Source: CAZCGA01 sp964498075 (GTDB lineage Bacteria > Desulfobacterota > Binatia > HRBIN30). Taken from it: a DNA stretch of 64,000 nucleotides. Positions 1 through 8,596 of the stretch are shown piece by piece. Every line of letters begins with the position of its first letter. Within the stretch, counting starts at the first letter, position 1. The position numbers and the translations under genes were made by a program. The stretch lies in assembly GCA_964498075.1 (NCBI GenBank), contig CAZCGA010000005.1, positions 37,536-101,535 on the forward strand. The letters run 5' to 3'. The notes under the pieces were generated by a model. That model did no database searches. It saw only the letters and a program-made list of their open reading frames with translations, and was not told where the DNA came from.

Positions 1-74
1 AACACCTCCGGCTTCAGATCGCGCAGCTTGCGGAGCCGCTTCATGTCCTCGGCGTGGTAGTAATGCTCACTCAT
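1..74 (-). CDS. Start of a protein, possibly carboxymuconolactone decarboxylase family (partial)
   Basis: The first 24 codons of a minus-strand gene that runs off the left edge. It begins MSEHYYHAEDMKRLRKL, and an AGGAGG ribosome site lies just upstream on the minus strand (81-86), so the start is well supported. The short His/Tyr/Asp N-terminus resembles carboxymuconolactone decarboxylase / AhpD-like proteins, which often open with a similar helix. The visible piece carries no catalytic CxxC motif, so the family call is a guess from the N-terminus only. Confidence 0.45.
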   Translation of the reverse strand, partial: MSEHYYHAEDMKRLRKLRDLKPEV

Positions 75-257
75 CGGCGCTCCTCCTGATGGCCCCTGGC
101 TATATAGCATCCGGCCCGCGGGCGGAAGGATGGTCGCCCGGCTTCACGTCACTGGGGCAGTGGTGGGCGCCCTGAGCGAGCTCCGAACGACGTCCGGCAC
201 GCACCGCATCCGGGCTCGGGCCGCGGCGCCGGAGCCGAAGTATGCTACATTGCCGGC

Positions 258-971
258 GTGCAGACGCCGGATCCACACGCCATCCTGCTCGATCTCGATG
301 ACACCATCCTCGACTTCGATGGCAGTGTCGAAGCGGCGTGGCATGCCGTCTGCGAAGCCGCGGCGGAAGAAGTCGCCGAGCTCGACGCCGCCGCGCTGTT
401 CGCCGCGATCGCGCGGACACGCGCCTGGTACTGGTCGGACCCGGAGCGTCATCGCCAGGGGCGCGCCGATCTGCGCGCCGCCAGCCGCCGCATCGTGCAG
501 CACGCCCTGAACACGCTCGGATACGATCTACCCGACATGGCGCGGACCATCGCCGACACGTACCGCGACTTCCGTACGCACGCGATTCGTCCCTTTCCCG
601 GCGCCGTCGAAGCGTTGGAGCGCATCCGCCGCCACGGCATCCGTCTGGCGCTCGTCACCAACGGCAGCGCCGCCGATCAGCGCGCCAAGATCGAGCGCTT
701 CGATCTGGCGCACTACTTCGATCACATTCTGATCGAGGGAGAGTTCGGCTGCGGGAAGCCGGACTCGCGCGTCTACGTGGCCGTGCTGGAGGCGCTGCAG
801 GCGCAGCCGCAGACGGCGTGGTTTGTCGGCGACCATCTGGAGTGGGACGTGGCTGCGCCACAGCGCTTGGGGCTCTATGCCGTGTGGGTCGACGTCGCCG
901 GTGCGGGGCTCCCCGCCACCACTGCGGTCGAGCCGGATCGGATCATTCGCTCGTTGGCGGAGCTGGTGTGA
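258..971 (+). CDS. HAD-superfamily hydrolase (phosphatase, subfamily IA)
   Basis: A 237-residue cytoplasmic phosphatase of the haloacid dehalogenase superfamily, similar in layout to YjjG nucleotidase and phosphoglycolate phosphatase. All four HAD motifs are visible: DLDDT (12-16, nucleophile Asp), LVTNGS (132-137), GKPD (166-169) and GDHLEWD (191-197). The segment between motif I and motif II is the helical cap expected for subfamily IA. The start is GTG at 258; no upstream in-frame start gives a better N-terminus. The substrate cannot be read from the sequence. It is a chromosomal gene outside the island and is followed 32 bases later by a membrane-anchored propeller gene on the same strand. 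Confidence 0.9.
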   Translation: MQTPDPHAILLDLDDTILDFDGSVEAAWHAVCEAAAEEVAELDAAALFAAIARTRAWYWSDPERHRQGRADLRAASRRIVQHALNTLGYDLPDMARTIADTYRDFRTHAIRPFPGAVEALERIRRHGIRLALVTNGSAADQRAKIERFDLAHYFDHILIEGEFGCGKPDSRVYVAVLEALQAQPQTAWFVGDHLEWDVAAPQRLGLYAVWVDVAGAGLPATTAVEPDRIIRSLAELV

Positions 972-1003
972 CCCTCGTGAGCCTCGACGCCTACTGATCG
1001 CCG

Positions 1004-2224
1004 ATGACCGCCGTCGGCATCGTCGTGCTGGTCGCTCGTCTCATCGGGCTGGCGCTCGCGGTGGTGTTGTTGCTCGTGGCCAGCCTCTTGGTGTACGGCG
1101 TGACGCGCAACGCGCCGGCCGAGTTCGACGGCGACTTGGCGGCGCGCATCAAGCTCACCCCGCCCGTACCGCTGGTGCCCGGGCCAGGCTTGCCGCCCGA
1201 CCTGCACCTCGGTCCATCGAACAACAACCTCGACGTGGTGCAGTTCAACGGGCGCTTCTTCCTGGCGTTCCGCACGGCGCGGTTCCACTTTGCGAGCGAC
1301 GACGCGCGGATGGTGATCCTGTCGAGTGCGGACCGGCAGCGGTGGACGCACGAGGCGACGTTCGACCTGGAGCGGCGCGACGAGCGCGAGCCGCGCTTCC
1401 TGGTGTTGAATGGCCGCCTGCTCTTCTACTTCTTCGAGGCGGAGGACAACCCGCGCGGCTTCGCGCCGATTTCGATCCGCGCGGCGGAGCGTGCGTCCGA
1501 CGGCACGTGGAGCGCCTCGCGTCCGATCTTCGAGTTCGGACACGTGGTATGGCGCGCCAAGGTGCGTGGCGGGCGCGCCTACATGAGCGCCTACCGCGGG
1601 CGGCGGTTGTATGACGATCTGGGAACCGCGGGTGCGACGCGCCTGCTGACGTCGGAAGACGGCTTTGAGTGGAAGTCGATCAGCGGCGAGGAATCTCCCG
1701 TTCCGTTTCCCGGTGCGTCAGAGTGCGACTTCGAATTCGACGCCGCCGGGAATCTGGTCGCGCTGGTCCGCGTCGAGGCGCGTGGAGCGCTGGTGTGCAC
1801 CGCGCCGGCCGGGCGTTTGGAGAAGTGGGACTGTACGCCGACGCCGTATCGGCACGACTCGCCGCTGCTGTTCCGTCACGGCCACGACTTCTACGCCATC
1901 GCCCGGCGCAGCCTCGGCGGCCCGCTGGACACCGGGCAGCGTTGGCTACCGGAGCGCCTGGAGACGCTGTGGTACCAGCTGCGCTACTGGGTGACGCGCA
2001 AGCGCACGGCGCTGTACCGCGTGCTGCCGGAGGAGCGCCGCACCGTTCCCGTGCTCGACTTGCCGTCGCGTGGCGACACCGCCTTCGCCGGCATGGTGCC
2101 GTTGGGTGATGGCCGGTACTGGGTGGTGAACTACTCGAGCGACCTCGACGGCCCCGACTGGCCCTGGGTCGGTGGCCAGTTCACCGGCAGTCGGATCTAC
2201 GCGATGGAGCTGACGCTGCCCTGA
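1004..2224 (+). CDS. Membrane-anchored protein with sialidase-like propeller repeats, function unknown
   Basis: A 406-residue protein with an N-terminal membrane helix (about 5-32, rich in Leu and Val) and a large extracytoplasmic part. That part contains spaced blade-like motifs such as SSADRQRWTHEATF and TSEDGFEWKSISGE, which resemble the Asp-box style turns of sialidase / glycosyl-hydrolase-43-type five- or six-bladed propellers. No catalytic set can be assigned. It follows the HAD gene on the same strand and is the last chromosomal gene before the tRNA-derived repeat at 2258. The family call rests on motif style and is moderate; a lipid- or glycan-binding propeller is equally possible. 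Confidence 0.7.
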   Translation: MTAVGIVVLVARLIGLALAVVLLLVASLLVYGVTRNAPAEFDGDLAARIKLTPPVPLVPGPGLPPDLHLGPSNNNLDVVQFNGRFFLAFRTARFHFASDDARMVILSSADRQRWTHEATFDLERRDEREPRFLVLNGRLLFYFFEAEDNPRGFAPISIRAAERASDGTWSASRPIFEFGHVVWRAKVRGGRAYMSAYRGRRLYDDLGTAGATRLLTSEDGFEWKSISGEESPVPFPGASECDFEFDAAGNLVALVRVEARGALVCTAPAGRLEKWDCTPTPYRHDSPLLFRHGHDFYAIARRSLGGPLDTGQRWLPERLETLWYQLRYWVTRKRTALYRVLPEERRTVPVLDLPSRGDTAFAGMVPLGDGRYWVVNYSSDLDGPDWPWVGGQFTGSRIYAMELTLP

Positions 2225-2257
2225 GGGGTTCCGGAATGACCGCGGGGGGCTCGAAAG

Positions 2258-2307
2258 AAGAAGTGGGCAGGGAGTGAATTGAACACTCGACACAGGGATC
2301 TTCAGTC
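2258..2307 (-). repeat. Outer att copy: 3' end of tRNA-Phe (att1)
   Basis: A near-identical copy of the 3' half of the tRNA-Phe gene (anticodon-stem side, T arm and acceptor strand), including GGGCAGGGAGTGAATTGAAC. It matches 43577-43626 with one mismatch at 2300. It has no 5' half, so it is an attachment-site duplication and not a tRNA gene. It marks the junction between chromosome (left) and island A (right). Confidence 0.9.
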
Positions 2308-2421
2308 GAGTCCAGAGGACGATGAAAGCGAAGAGTAACAAGGGTTTTATTGCACTACCCTGATCTTACATCCAAGCCGTTTGCGATGGCGTTGGGTGAT
2401 CTTCAGCGATTTTCGATGACG

Positions 2422-2446
2422 AACTGACACCAGTACTGACACCAGA
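2422..2446. repeat. Tandem CTGACACCAG repeat, putative integrase arm site
   Basis: Two direct copies of CTGACACCAG separated by TA, about 115 bases inside the att1 core. The same tandem pair occurs at 8551-8575 and 43494-43517, each close to an att core. Tyrosine recombinases of lambda type bind short direct-repeat arm sites on both sides of the core, and the placement fits that role. The rest of 2225-2611 shows no gene. Confidence 0.65.
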
Positions 2447-2611
2447 TTTTCCGCTCTTCAGGCGCGCGGAGATCCCGGCGCATCCTCAATCCACATTGGC
2501 AAGTCATTGGTCGATATGGTGGCTGACCAACACGCGGTGCGGGACTTGAACCGCAGGAAGTGCGAGAAGTATCCGATCCAAGTGGCTCGTGAACGGGTCA
2601 TCGCGCACGAC

Positions 2612-4042
2612 TCAAGAAAGCAGCGCATCATCCAGCGAATCGAGAAGAGCCTGCCTGCTGTTGAATCGCTGCGTGTTCAATGCAACTGCGTTTAGCGTTT
2701 CCCAACAGAGGAGGAGCACCTCGTTCGCCTGTTTGATGTCGCCCGGCTTGATACCGTGATGAACGAACGCGGAGCGAAGGCCGTAACCTGCCTGAAGGCG
2801 CTTTACCGCTTGTTTTCTCGAAGCCAAGTCCGAAGCAGTCAAAAGAGCCATTCGCTGCCCCAACTTGCCTTGAACCGGCTCGTTCTGGTCACGAATGAGC
2901 AGCGACTCTACCGCAACCAATGCGTGGAGTAGGCGGTCTTGCGGGGCAGGAGAGGCGACTCCATGAGCATAGTGCGATATCGCCTCCAGAGAGTGCTTCT
3001 CCAAATCGGTCTGTTCCTCTTTGGAGAGTAGTTGGCTGGCTACGCCGAACCCCGACCCGTGGAGGACGTCCAGAATCTCCCGGTCGAGGGCAAAACGGAC
3101 GACGCCATCGTGGTCCAAGCCTTCCGCTAGGAGGAGGCGATCCGGCACACCCACTCGGAGCAGATGTCGTTCAGCCGGAGCCACTTGTCCCATGCGGCCC
3201 ATGAGGCAACGTGCTCGGATGTCTAACGCCGCTGCATCAAACATCCGCAGTATCTCTAGCACGGCGTCGGTCTGCCTCACGGCCAATTCTTGTGCGTGCT
3301 CCTCCTCCGCAATGCAGGTGTACTGTGCATACACATGCCCTTGGAACCTCTCCTTGAGCATTCCGCGAAACTCCTCCACGACCTCGGGTGGTGCAACCGC
3401 CCCTGCCTCCGGGGGGACCATCGCGTGGATTGAGGCTTCCGTGAAGAAGTTGAATGCCAACTGGCCCAACTCGAAAGGCTCCGCGATTGCGATTCCTTCC
3501 AATGGAACTAGGATCGTCTGTTCTTGAACGTCACGTTCAAGTGCGGCCAGAAGGTCTGCCGTCCACGACCCATCTGCCGTTTCACGCAGCCGGCGCCGCT
3601 GCATCCAGTCGATGAGATGCTTACGGATGTAAGCAACGCCGCAGCACGTCCGCAGACTCCGATGGCGGGCAAGGGAATCGGCAAGCCGCTCGAGGGCTTC
3701 CGTCCCAGCCTCGGGAAGCACCTCGTGAATCTGTTGACCAGCGACTTCGCCATGAACTTCAACGGCTTTGAGTCGTCCGAGCCAATCGCGCACGCTGACC
3801 CGAGGTCGACCTAGAAGGTCCTTCTCGGTGAGCGTCCGGACGAGAGGTACGTGCGCGTCAGACCCTTGCCGTCGCCGCGAGGGAGGCCGATTTGGCAGAG
3901 GCTTCAGCGACGCTACGAGCGAGTCCGCCTCCTTGTCGAAGTGGTTGCGTGCCTCCTGTGGAAGAACGAACAGCATGGGATTCTTATACGTCGTCGTGAC
4001 CCACCTGACCGATGCGCAAGGCTCCCTTTCGCAGACGGCCAT
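2612..4042 (-). CDS. HEPN-domain protein (ApeA-like), candidate defence RNase
   Basis: A 476-residue soluble protein with no signal peptide. The C-terminal third looks like a HEPN domain: predicted helices followed by RSAFVH (about 423-428), which fits the R-x4-H catalytic motif of HEPN ribonucleases. The layout (long unknown N-terminal part, C-terminal HEPN, stand-alone gene in a mobile island) resembles ApeA-type single-gene anti-phage proteins. The upstream part carries several EE-rich helical segments and no motif I recognise. It starts 24 bases after the YVTN gene on the same strand and could be co-transcribed. An alternative start at 3976 (MLFVLPQEAR) is possible. Family membership and a defence role are inference from the motif and the context. 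Confidence 0.7.
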   Translation of the reverse strand: MAVCEREPCASVRWVTTTYKNPMLFVLPQEARNHFDKEADSLVASLKPLPNRPPSRRRQGSDAHVPLVRTLTEKDLLGRPRVSVRDWLGRLKAVEVHGEVAGQQIHEVLPEAGTEALERLADSLARHRSLRTCCGVAYIRKHLIDWMQRRRLRETADGSWTADLLAALERDVQEQTILVPLEGIAIAEPFELGQLAFNFFTEASIHAMVPPEAGAVAPPEVVEEFRGMLKERFQGHVYAQYTCIAEEEHAQELAVRQTDAVLEILRMFDAAALDIRARCLMGRMGQVAPAERHLLRVGVPDRLLLAEGLDHDGVVRFALDREILDVLHGSGFGVASQLLSKEEQTDLEKHSLEAISHYAHGVASPAPQDRLLHALVAVESLLIRDQNEPVQGKLGQRMALLTASDLASRKQAVKRLQAGYGLRSAFVHHGIKPGDIKQANEVLLLCWETLNAVALNTQRFNSRQALLDSLDDALLS

Positions 4043-4066
4043 CGGGGGACCTACTGGAGCGCTCCG

Positions 4067-5944
4067 TCACGGCATACGGTGCCCCGTGCATCGGGCTAAG
4101 GCAGTGTTGACCGCGCCTAGTATTTCGTTCACGGAGATCTGGCCATCGTGGTTCACATCCCCGCGTTCGCAGGAATCGCCCTGATGGTGACCCAGCGCAA
4201 TGTTGACCATGGTGAGTAAATCCAAAGCGCTGACAACCCCGTCGACATCGCAGTCACCGGAGCAGATTCTAGGAACAAGAGACACGGTAACGAAACCGTC
4301 GTCACCAACCACAGGCGAAAGTTCTGTACCTGACGGGCTAAACGCAATTGCAGTGCCTGCCGCTAGCGTGTAGGAGCCGGGTAGTGCGCCAGGGAGAACG
4401 TGAAACCTACAGGCGTATAGTTCCCCGTCTGGAATCACGCCGGCATTCTGATTCGACTGCACAAACAGTCGGACCGTCTCGACGAATTCGTCTTTTCGAA
4501 TGGTGCTTGCGACAAGGGACTTGTTGATCGATGGATCGACGCGACACGCGGAGGGATCGAGGCTAAGTACCGACGGGTCAAAGCTGATGTCGTTTCCGGT
4601 GGCGGCAACCTGGGCACCAGACGTGCTCAGGGATGCCACAACATCGACGAAGTCGCCGGGGCCGCCGAGCGCTGAGCCTATGCCAATGCGCACGATACGC
4701 GGAGTTGGGGTCACTGTCGGAGTCGAAGTCACAGTGCTCGTGCCAGTGGGCGTGACTGTTGGGGTAAATGTGCCCGTGCGCGTTGGGGTTCTTGTGGCGG
4801 TGGGAGTGTCTGTCACGGTTGATGTTTGAGTGGCGGTGGGCGTCAACGTGAGGGTTAGCGTCACACTCGGCGTTTGAGTAATTGTGGGCGTCTGCGTGAT
4901 CGTTGGCGTCCGGGTTGGGGTAGCTGTTGGGACCGTTATGATCACGATTCCTTCCGGGCAGCCCCCGACAGGGATCGTGTCAGTCACGACAGTGCGGGCC
5001 GTGTCGATAACCGAAACGAACCCTGGCCCGCCTGGGCAACCCGTTGCACCATAGTTGCTCAGGTAGACAAACGCGCCGCCGGATGTCACCGCAAGTTGCG
5101 TGGGGCCAACTCCGGTTTGGATCGTTGTGGCGATCGTGTTCGTTGCGGTGTCGATGACCGACACACTGCTTGACATGAAATTTGAGACAAAAGCGAATTT
5201 CCCGTTCGAATCGATTGCGATACCGCCGGGCTGGTCGCCCACCGAGATCGTTGTGACCAGTGTCGCGGTTGCGGTGTCGATCACGGAAACGGTGTCGGCC
5301 GATTCGTTCAGGACGTAAGCGGCACGACCATTTGGCGTGATTGCCAGCCGCAAGGGTGAGATACCTGCCGGCGCAGTTGCGGTTACAAGGTGTGTCTTGG
5401 CATCGAGAACGGAAACTGTGCCCTCCGTTGGACCGGTGTCGTTGACCTCGTACACAGAACTGCCATCTGGGCTGAACGCAACGTCCGTCACCTGCGCATC
5501 CGTGGTCCAAGGGATGGTCGCCGTCACCCGGTTGGAGGCCGTGTCTATCACTGCAACGATCGGTATCGATTGGCTCACGACATAGGCTGAAGCGCCATCA
5601 GGGCTGATCGCCACAGCAACGGGCTGAAAATCGAGTGGAATCGTGGTGACAGGCACATTGATCACAGCATCGATGACGGAAAGCCGGTTGTTCCCAGTTT
5701 CCGACACGTAGACACGTCTACCGTCCGGACTGGCTGCTACACGAGTCGGTGCTTTGCCAACGGGAACCGTGGCAGTCACGGTGTTCGTTGCCGTGTCGAT
5801 GACCAGGACTCTGTTACTCTGCACATCTGCGACGTAAGCGAATTCGGCTGCTGTGGCCGGCGGTGTCGGCCGGGATGCCAGAGCGACCAAGGCACACGTG
5901 AACAGCGTGGCCGTGGTTCGAGAGTGGGAAGTGTGCTGCGTCAC
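4067..5944 (-). CDS. Secreted YVTN beta-propeller protein with cohesin-like and dockerin-like C-terminus
   Basis: A 625-residue exported protein. It has a signal peptide (about 1-32, ending near ATAAE) and then about seven YVTN repeats of the form AYVADVQSNRVLVIDTATNT with PDGRRVYV turns (33-330), expected to fold as a seven-bladed propeller. A Thr/Pro linker follows (TPTATPTRTPTITQTPTI type, about 335-415). After that comes a beta domain with LGGPGDFVDVVASL resembling cohesin-type modules, and finally a dockerin-like pair of Asp-rich loops (GDCDVDGVVSALDL and GDVNHDGQISVNEI). It is cargo of island A. A remnant of an integrase 3' end lies just upstream. The domain calls come from repeat patterns; the binding partner is unknown. 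Confidence 0.85.
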   Translation of the reverse strand: MTQHTSHSRTTATLFTCALVALASRPTPPATAAEFAYVADVQSNRVLVIDTATNTVTATVPVGKAPTRVAASPDGRRVYVSETGNNRLSVIDAVINVPVTTIPLDFQPVAVAISPDGASAYVVSQSIPIVAVIDTASNRVTATIPWTTDAQVTDVAFSPDGSSVYEVNDTGPTEGTVSVLDAKTHLVTATAPAGISPLRLAITPNGRAAYVLNESADTVSVIDTATATLVTTISVGDQPGGIAIDSNGKFAFVSNFMSSSVSVIDTATNTIATTIQTGVGPTQLAVTSGGAFVYLSNYGATGCPGGPGFVSVIDTARTVVTDTIPVGGCPEGIVIITVPTATPTRTPTITQTPTITQTPSVTLTLTLTPTATQTSTVTDTPTATRTPTRTGTFTPTVTPTGTSTVTSTPTVTPTPRIVRIGIGSALGGPGDFVDVVASLSTSGAQVAATGNDISFDPSVLSLDPSACRVDPSINKSLVASTIRKDEFVETVRLFVQSNQNAGVIPDGELYACRFHVLPGALPGSYTLAAGTAIAFSPSGTELSPVVGDDGFVTVSLVPRICSGDCDVDGVVSALDLLTMVNIALGHHQGDSCERGDVNHDGQISVNEILGAVNTALARCTGHRMP

Positions 5945-6081
5945 TGGTCACACGCCGTAACACGTTCGAGGCTTTACCGGCAATGGAGCGAACGGTGGGG
6001 CGCTTGATAAGCAGTGCTGCCCCTTCGGTCGCTTGCCCGCAGTCGGTCGCCAGCATGCTCTCACGGCGCTTTCCCGTTTTG

Positions 6082-6220
6082 TCAGATCGCAATCCGCTCG
6101 ATCTCGTCGAGGCTGATTTGATCGGTGGTCCGGTCGTAGAGCTTTGTCGTCCGCGGTGACTCGTGCGCAGCGATCTGCTGGGCGTGCTCCAGCGTGCAGC
6201 CGTTCTCGAGGTAGGCGGTG
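6082..6220 (-). pseudogene. Integrase 3'-end remnant 1
   Basis: Minus-strand reading gives TAYLENG, LEHAQQIAAHESPRTTKL and DQISLDEIERIAI followed by the stop, nearly identical to the last 45 residues of the intact integrase at 36811-37788. Similarity stops abruptly at 6220, in GTAGGCGGTG. Only the segment with the last catalytic His and Tyr remains, so it cannot act. It sits between the YVTN gene and the next cargo gene. Confidence 0.85.
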
Positions 6221-6225
6221 CCGCT

Positions 6226-6906
6226 TCACTCGTTCCTGATTTCGAACGAGGCGCCAGGACCCTGTTGGAAGACGCGGATGATCTGCCGCAGTTTGTCAGC
6301 GGCGACCAGCTTGTCGACGAGGAGTTGGAGCATCAACCCTTTCACGTGGTCCGGGGTCGGAAAATCGTCGGCGTGAATCTCGCTGAACTCCGCAGCGAGT
6401 GCTGCATCTCGGTGATACTGAAACGCGTTCAGCCACTTCTGCAGAGTGCGTCCCGAGTTGAGAACGAACGTCTTCGGGTCCGGGAGATCAGGCGTCGGGG
6501 CAGGGGTGATCGAGATGGTCATCATGCTCTCGAAGCGCTTGCCGTCGAACTGAGCGCGGAGTGCTTTCCAGGCTTTGCTGGGAGCGCGTTGGGAGATGAC
6601 GCCGAGTACCTTCATGAAGTAGGTGCGCTCGTCGTTCAGGATGATCGGTCGGAGAAGGTGGAGAAATGCGGCGAGCTCGGTTGTGGAAGGGAAAGTAGAG
6701 GTATCGACGGGAGCCCAGCCGGTCTCTCGGTCCCACTCGATCGGGAAGCCGAATGAGGCGACTGCTCTAGTACCTGGAGACGCGCTTAGCTCGTCGAAAA
6801 CGGCCGCAAACCCTTCGAGGAGCGCCCACTCTTGGTCCGAGAACTCCGTTTCGATCTTGGTCGAACCGTCAACGTCGTTCATCTCGAAACGAACAGGGTT
6901 GGGCAT
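6226..6906 (-). CDS. Hypothetical cargo protein
   Basis: A 226-residue soluble protein starting MPNPVRFEMNDVDGS at 6906; a start at 6882 (MNDVDGS) is also possible. No upstream Shine-Dalgarno decides between them. The longer open frame reaching 7083 reads into an integrase remnant and is not used. The sequence is mixed alpha/beta with KAWKALRAQFDGKRFESMMT and a helical C-terminus (LMLQLLVDKLVAADKLRQII). I recognise no domain. It is enclosed by integrase remnants 1 and 2, lying in the same orientation, so it looks like a single-gene cassette. Confidence 0.7.
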   Translation of the reverse strand: MPNPVRFEMNDVDGSTKIETEFSDQEWALLEGFAAVFDELSASPGTRAVASFGFPIEWDRETGWAPVDTSTFPSTTELAAFLHLLRPIILNDERTYFMKVLGVISQRAPSKAWKALRAQFDGKRFESMMTISITPAPTPDLPDPKTFVLNSGRTLQKWLNAFQYHRDAALAAEFSEIHADDFPTPDHVKGLMLQLLVDKLVAADKLRQIIRVFQQGPGASFEIRNE

Positions 6907-6941
6907 CGGGAGCTGTTGGTTTGCCACTAGCAGGGCGCGGG

Positions 6942-7635
6942 TCAGATCGCACTCCGCTCGATCTCGTCCGCTCGATCTCGTCGAGGCTGACCTTGTCAGT
7001 GGTGCGGTCGTAGAGCTTTGTGGTGCGCGGGGACTCGTACGCCGCGATTCGCTGCGCGTGCTCCAGGGTGCCGCCGCTCTCAAGGTAGGCGGTGATGCCG
7101 GTGGCGCGGAAGGTGTGGCAACCGATGGCCGTCTCGATGCCGGTGGCGCGTGCGCGACGGCGGATCATCCGCCACGCGTCGGCTTGCGTCATCGGCTGCT
7201 CTGTGAGTGGCCGACCCGCGCAACGGCGATCGTGCGGAAGAGCGAAGCCTTCTCTTGGTCCCAGAGTTGGGCGGCTTCGCAATGCGCGTCGAGATACTCC
7301 TCAAGAGTGTGATGGCACGGAACCTCGTGCCGCTTGCCGCCCTTCTCGTGCAGGCGGAGCCACCACCGCTTTCCCTGCGGGTAGTAGTCCTCGACCTTCA
7401 TGGCGAGAACGGCGCCGCGGCGCTCGATGTGGCCTGTGACGATTGTCGGTGTGACCTGCTCCACGGATCGGACGCGCCGCGTCTCGCACCAACTGAAGGA
7501 GTCGGAGACGGCGCGTGCGTGGGCTCGGCGGGTGTTCGGGTTCCCGATGATGGCGGCGTTCACCATGCGCCCCTCCCGGAATTGGCCGATCCGAGGGTTC
7601 GCTTCGCGAGGGATTCGATCAAGCCGTGGCCACAC
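6942..7635 (-). pseudogene. Integrase remnant 2 (deleted, frameshifted)
   Basis: A damaged copy of the integrase at 36811. The N-terminal core-binding part (NPNTRRAHARAV, FSWCETRRVRS) joins directly to VLAMKVEDYYPQGKRWW. About 80 residues that include the first catalytic Arg are lost, between two similar RRGA / RVGA segments. A frameshift follows near 7225, after which MTQADAWRMIRRRAR and HTFRATG continue in another frame. The conserved AAHESP is AAYESP here, so a catalytic His is also lost. The end carries a short duplication of CCGCTCGATCTCGTC. Non-functional. Confidence 0.85.
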
Positions 7636-7724
7636 TACGTCGCGAGGTGGCTGTCGTTCAGTTGCGGGTCGCCGCTAGTCGTTATGGTCTCCTTCCTTGG
7701 GGTGCCCGAGAATCAGTCGGGTGT

Positions 7725-7806
7725 AGATCCGCGCAACGGCTCATCAGGCCTGAATTCCCGTTCGCCGTACCGCCTGGCAATCTCGAAGACGGCGCCGCTG
7801 GAGAAA
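7725..7806 (-). pseudogene. RadC fragment
   Basis: Minus-strand reading gives SSGAVFEIARRYGEREF and PDEPLRGS, matching the middle of the intact RadC at 31947-32660 (TSGAVNRMGAVFEIAKRY). The copy lacks the short stretch between the two GAV codon groups, as if deleted between direct repeats. Neither the N-terminal part nor the JAB metalloprotease part is present. It lies next to the toxin gene stop. Confidence 0.75.
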
Positions 7807-7821
7807 TCTTCAAGGGGTCGG

Positions 7822-8091
7822 TTAGCGGCGGTACGTGGTCGAGGTGCGGCGCTCGATGCGCTGCACTTGGATGAAGCGGATCGATTCCGTGGCGCGAAAG
7901 AGGATCCGGTAGTTGTTGCCTGGTCCGCCCTTCCAGCGGTACTCGTCGTGCAAGAGGTGGCCGACGCCGGCGGCGTGGATGCCGTCGCGCTCGAGGTCGC
8001 GCAGCGCGGTGAGGATGGCGTCGCGAGCGTTAACGGGAAATCTTCGCCGGAGATCTTTTCGGAGCTTTGTGGGAACGTAAACGCGCCACAT
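7822..8091 (-). CDS. RelE/ParE-family toxin
   Basis: An 89-residue basic protein beginning MWRVYVPTKLRKDLRRR and ending QVQRIERRTSTTYRR. Its length, the basic N-terminal helices and the central GGPGNNYRILFRATES strand pair fit the RelE/ParE toxin fold (mRNA interferase or gyrase inhibitor). The upstream antitoxin gene overlaps it by about 62 bases on the same strand, the usual type II operon order. Which subgroup it belongs to cannot be told by eye. It is the last gene of island A before the att2 repeat. Confidence 0.75.
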   Translation of the reverse strand: MWRVYVPTKLRKDLRRRFPVNARDAILTALRDLERDGIHAAGVGHLLHDEYRWKGGPGNNYRILFRATESIRFIQVQRIERRTSTTYRR

Positions 8092-8254
8092 CGGCTTTCA
8101 GGTCGGCTTCGAGGTCGTCGAGCGTGCAGTAGTCGCCACGCGCAAACGCCTCATCGGCCTGACGGATGGCTTTGAAGTCAGCCGGCGTGAGGGGCTCGGT
8201 GTCGAGGGGGATCGTGCGGCGTGGAGATTTGCTCGCGGTGGCCGTCTTGGGCAT
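8030..8254 (-). CDS. Antitoxin partner of the RelE/ParE-family toxin
   Basis: A 74-residue protein starting MPKTATASKSPRRTI at 8254; a longer frame to 8296 adds residues of low quality. It contains LTPADFKAIRQADEAFARGDYCTLDDLEADLKADV, an acidic helical pattern typical of antitoxins that pair with RelE/ParE toxins (the DUF2281 / prevent-host-death-like style). It overlaps the toxin start. It is expected to bind and neutralise the toxin and to repress the operon; that role is inferred from pairing and size. Confidence 0.7.
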   Translation of the reverse strand: MPKTATASKSPRRTIPLDTEPLTPADFKAIRQADEAFARGDYCTLDDLEADLKADVARLRSHKAPKRSPAKISR

Positions 8255-8350
8255 ACGCGGTGAGTGTAGCGCGGGTGGCGTCGAGCTGTCCAGCATGAGC
8301 TACTGCGACCCGGCAGCGGCTGTAGGCTCGCGACGTTGAAAAAGCCTAGG

Positions 8351-8431
8351 GCTGGCGGACAAGTCGCGGAACTAGGAAGAGAAAAGAAGTGGGCAGGGAG
8401 TGAATTGAACACTCGACACAGGGATTTTCAG
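8351..8431 (-). repeat. Middle att copy (att2) with a remnant of an integrase tail
   Basis: 8381-8431 is a perfect 51-base match to 43576-43626 (integrase tail plus 3' end of tRNA-Phe). The 30 bases left of it (8351-8380) are diverged but clearly related to the last integrase codons at 43549-43575. So the left side of this site looks like the right end of an older element (island A), and its right side is the left end of island B. It is not a complete tRNA. Confidence 0.9.
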
Positions 8432-8550
8432 AGCGAAGAAGACGACGAGAAAAAGTGAGCCTGAATCACCGATTTTCCTTGTAGGCTGTGGGGTTGCGGC
8501 GTAGGCAGCGTACGGTGGCTTTCCGCGATTTGCGATGATTTTCGGTGTGC

Positions 8551-8575
8551 AACTGACACCAGTACTGACACCAGA
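8551..8575. repeat. Tandem CTGACACCAG repeat near att2, putative integrase arm site
   Basis: Same tandem decamer as at 2422-2446 and 43494-43517, about 120 bases inside the left att core of island B. With the copy inside the 3' end of the integrase gene it would give one arm pair on each side of the core in the circular attP. Confidence 0.65.
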
Positions 8576-8596
8576 ATCGCGCTCTGACGCGGCTAG

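Larger units (their letters stand above)
2258..8431. mobile_element. Island A: small decayed integrative element
   Basis: Bounded by two direct copies of the tRNA-Phe 3' end (2258-2307 and 8381-8431). It holds a HEPN protein, a secreted YVTN protein, a hypothetical gene, integrase remnants, a RadC remnant and a toxin-antitoxin pair. Immediately left of the right repeat, 8351-8380 is clearly related to the last codons of the active integrase (43549-43575), as expected for an element whose integrase gene once ended in its right attachment site. The integrase itself is gone, so island A probably cannot move alone. Confidence 0.75.

Noticed and set aside
875..1543. A 222-codon minus-strand frame
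   Set aside because: Antisense to the propeller gene at 1004; no ribosome site or family.
6226..7083. Longer form of the cargo gene starting at 7083
   Set aside because: Its first 59 codons are a shifted frame of integrase remnant 2, so the start at 6906 or 6882 is preferred.
2258..8431. Possible extra tRNA genes at 2258 and 8381
   Set aside because: Only the 3' half of tRNA-Phe is present; D arm and the 5' acceptor strand are missing. They are att copies.
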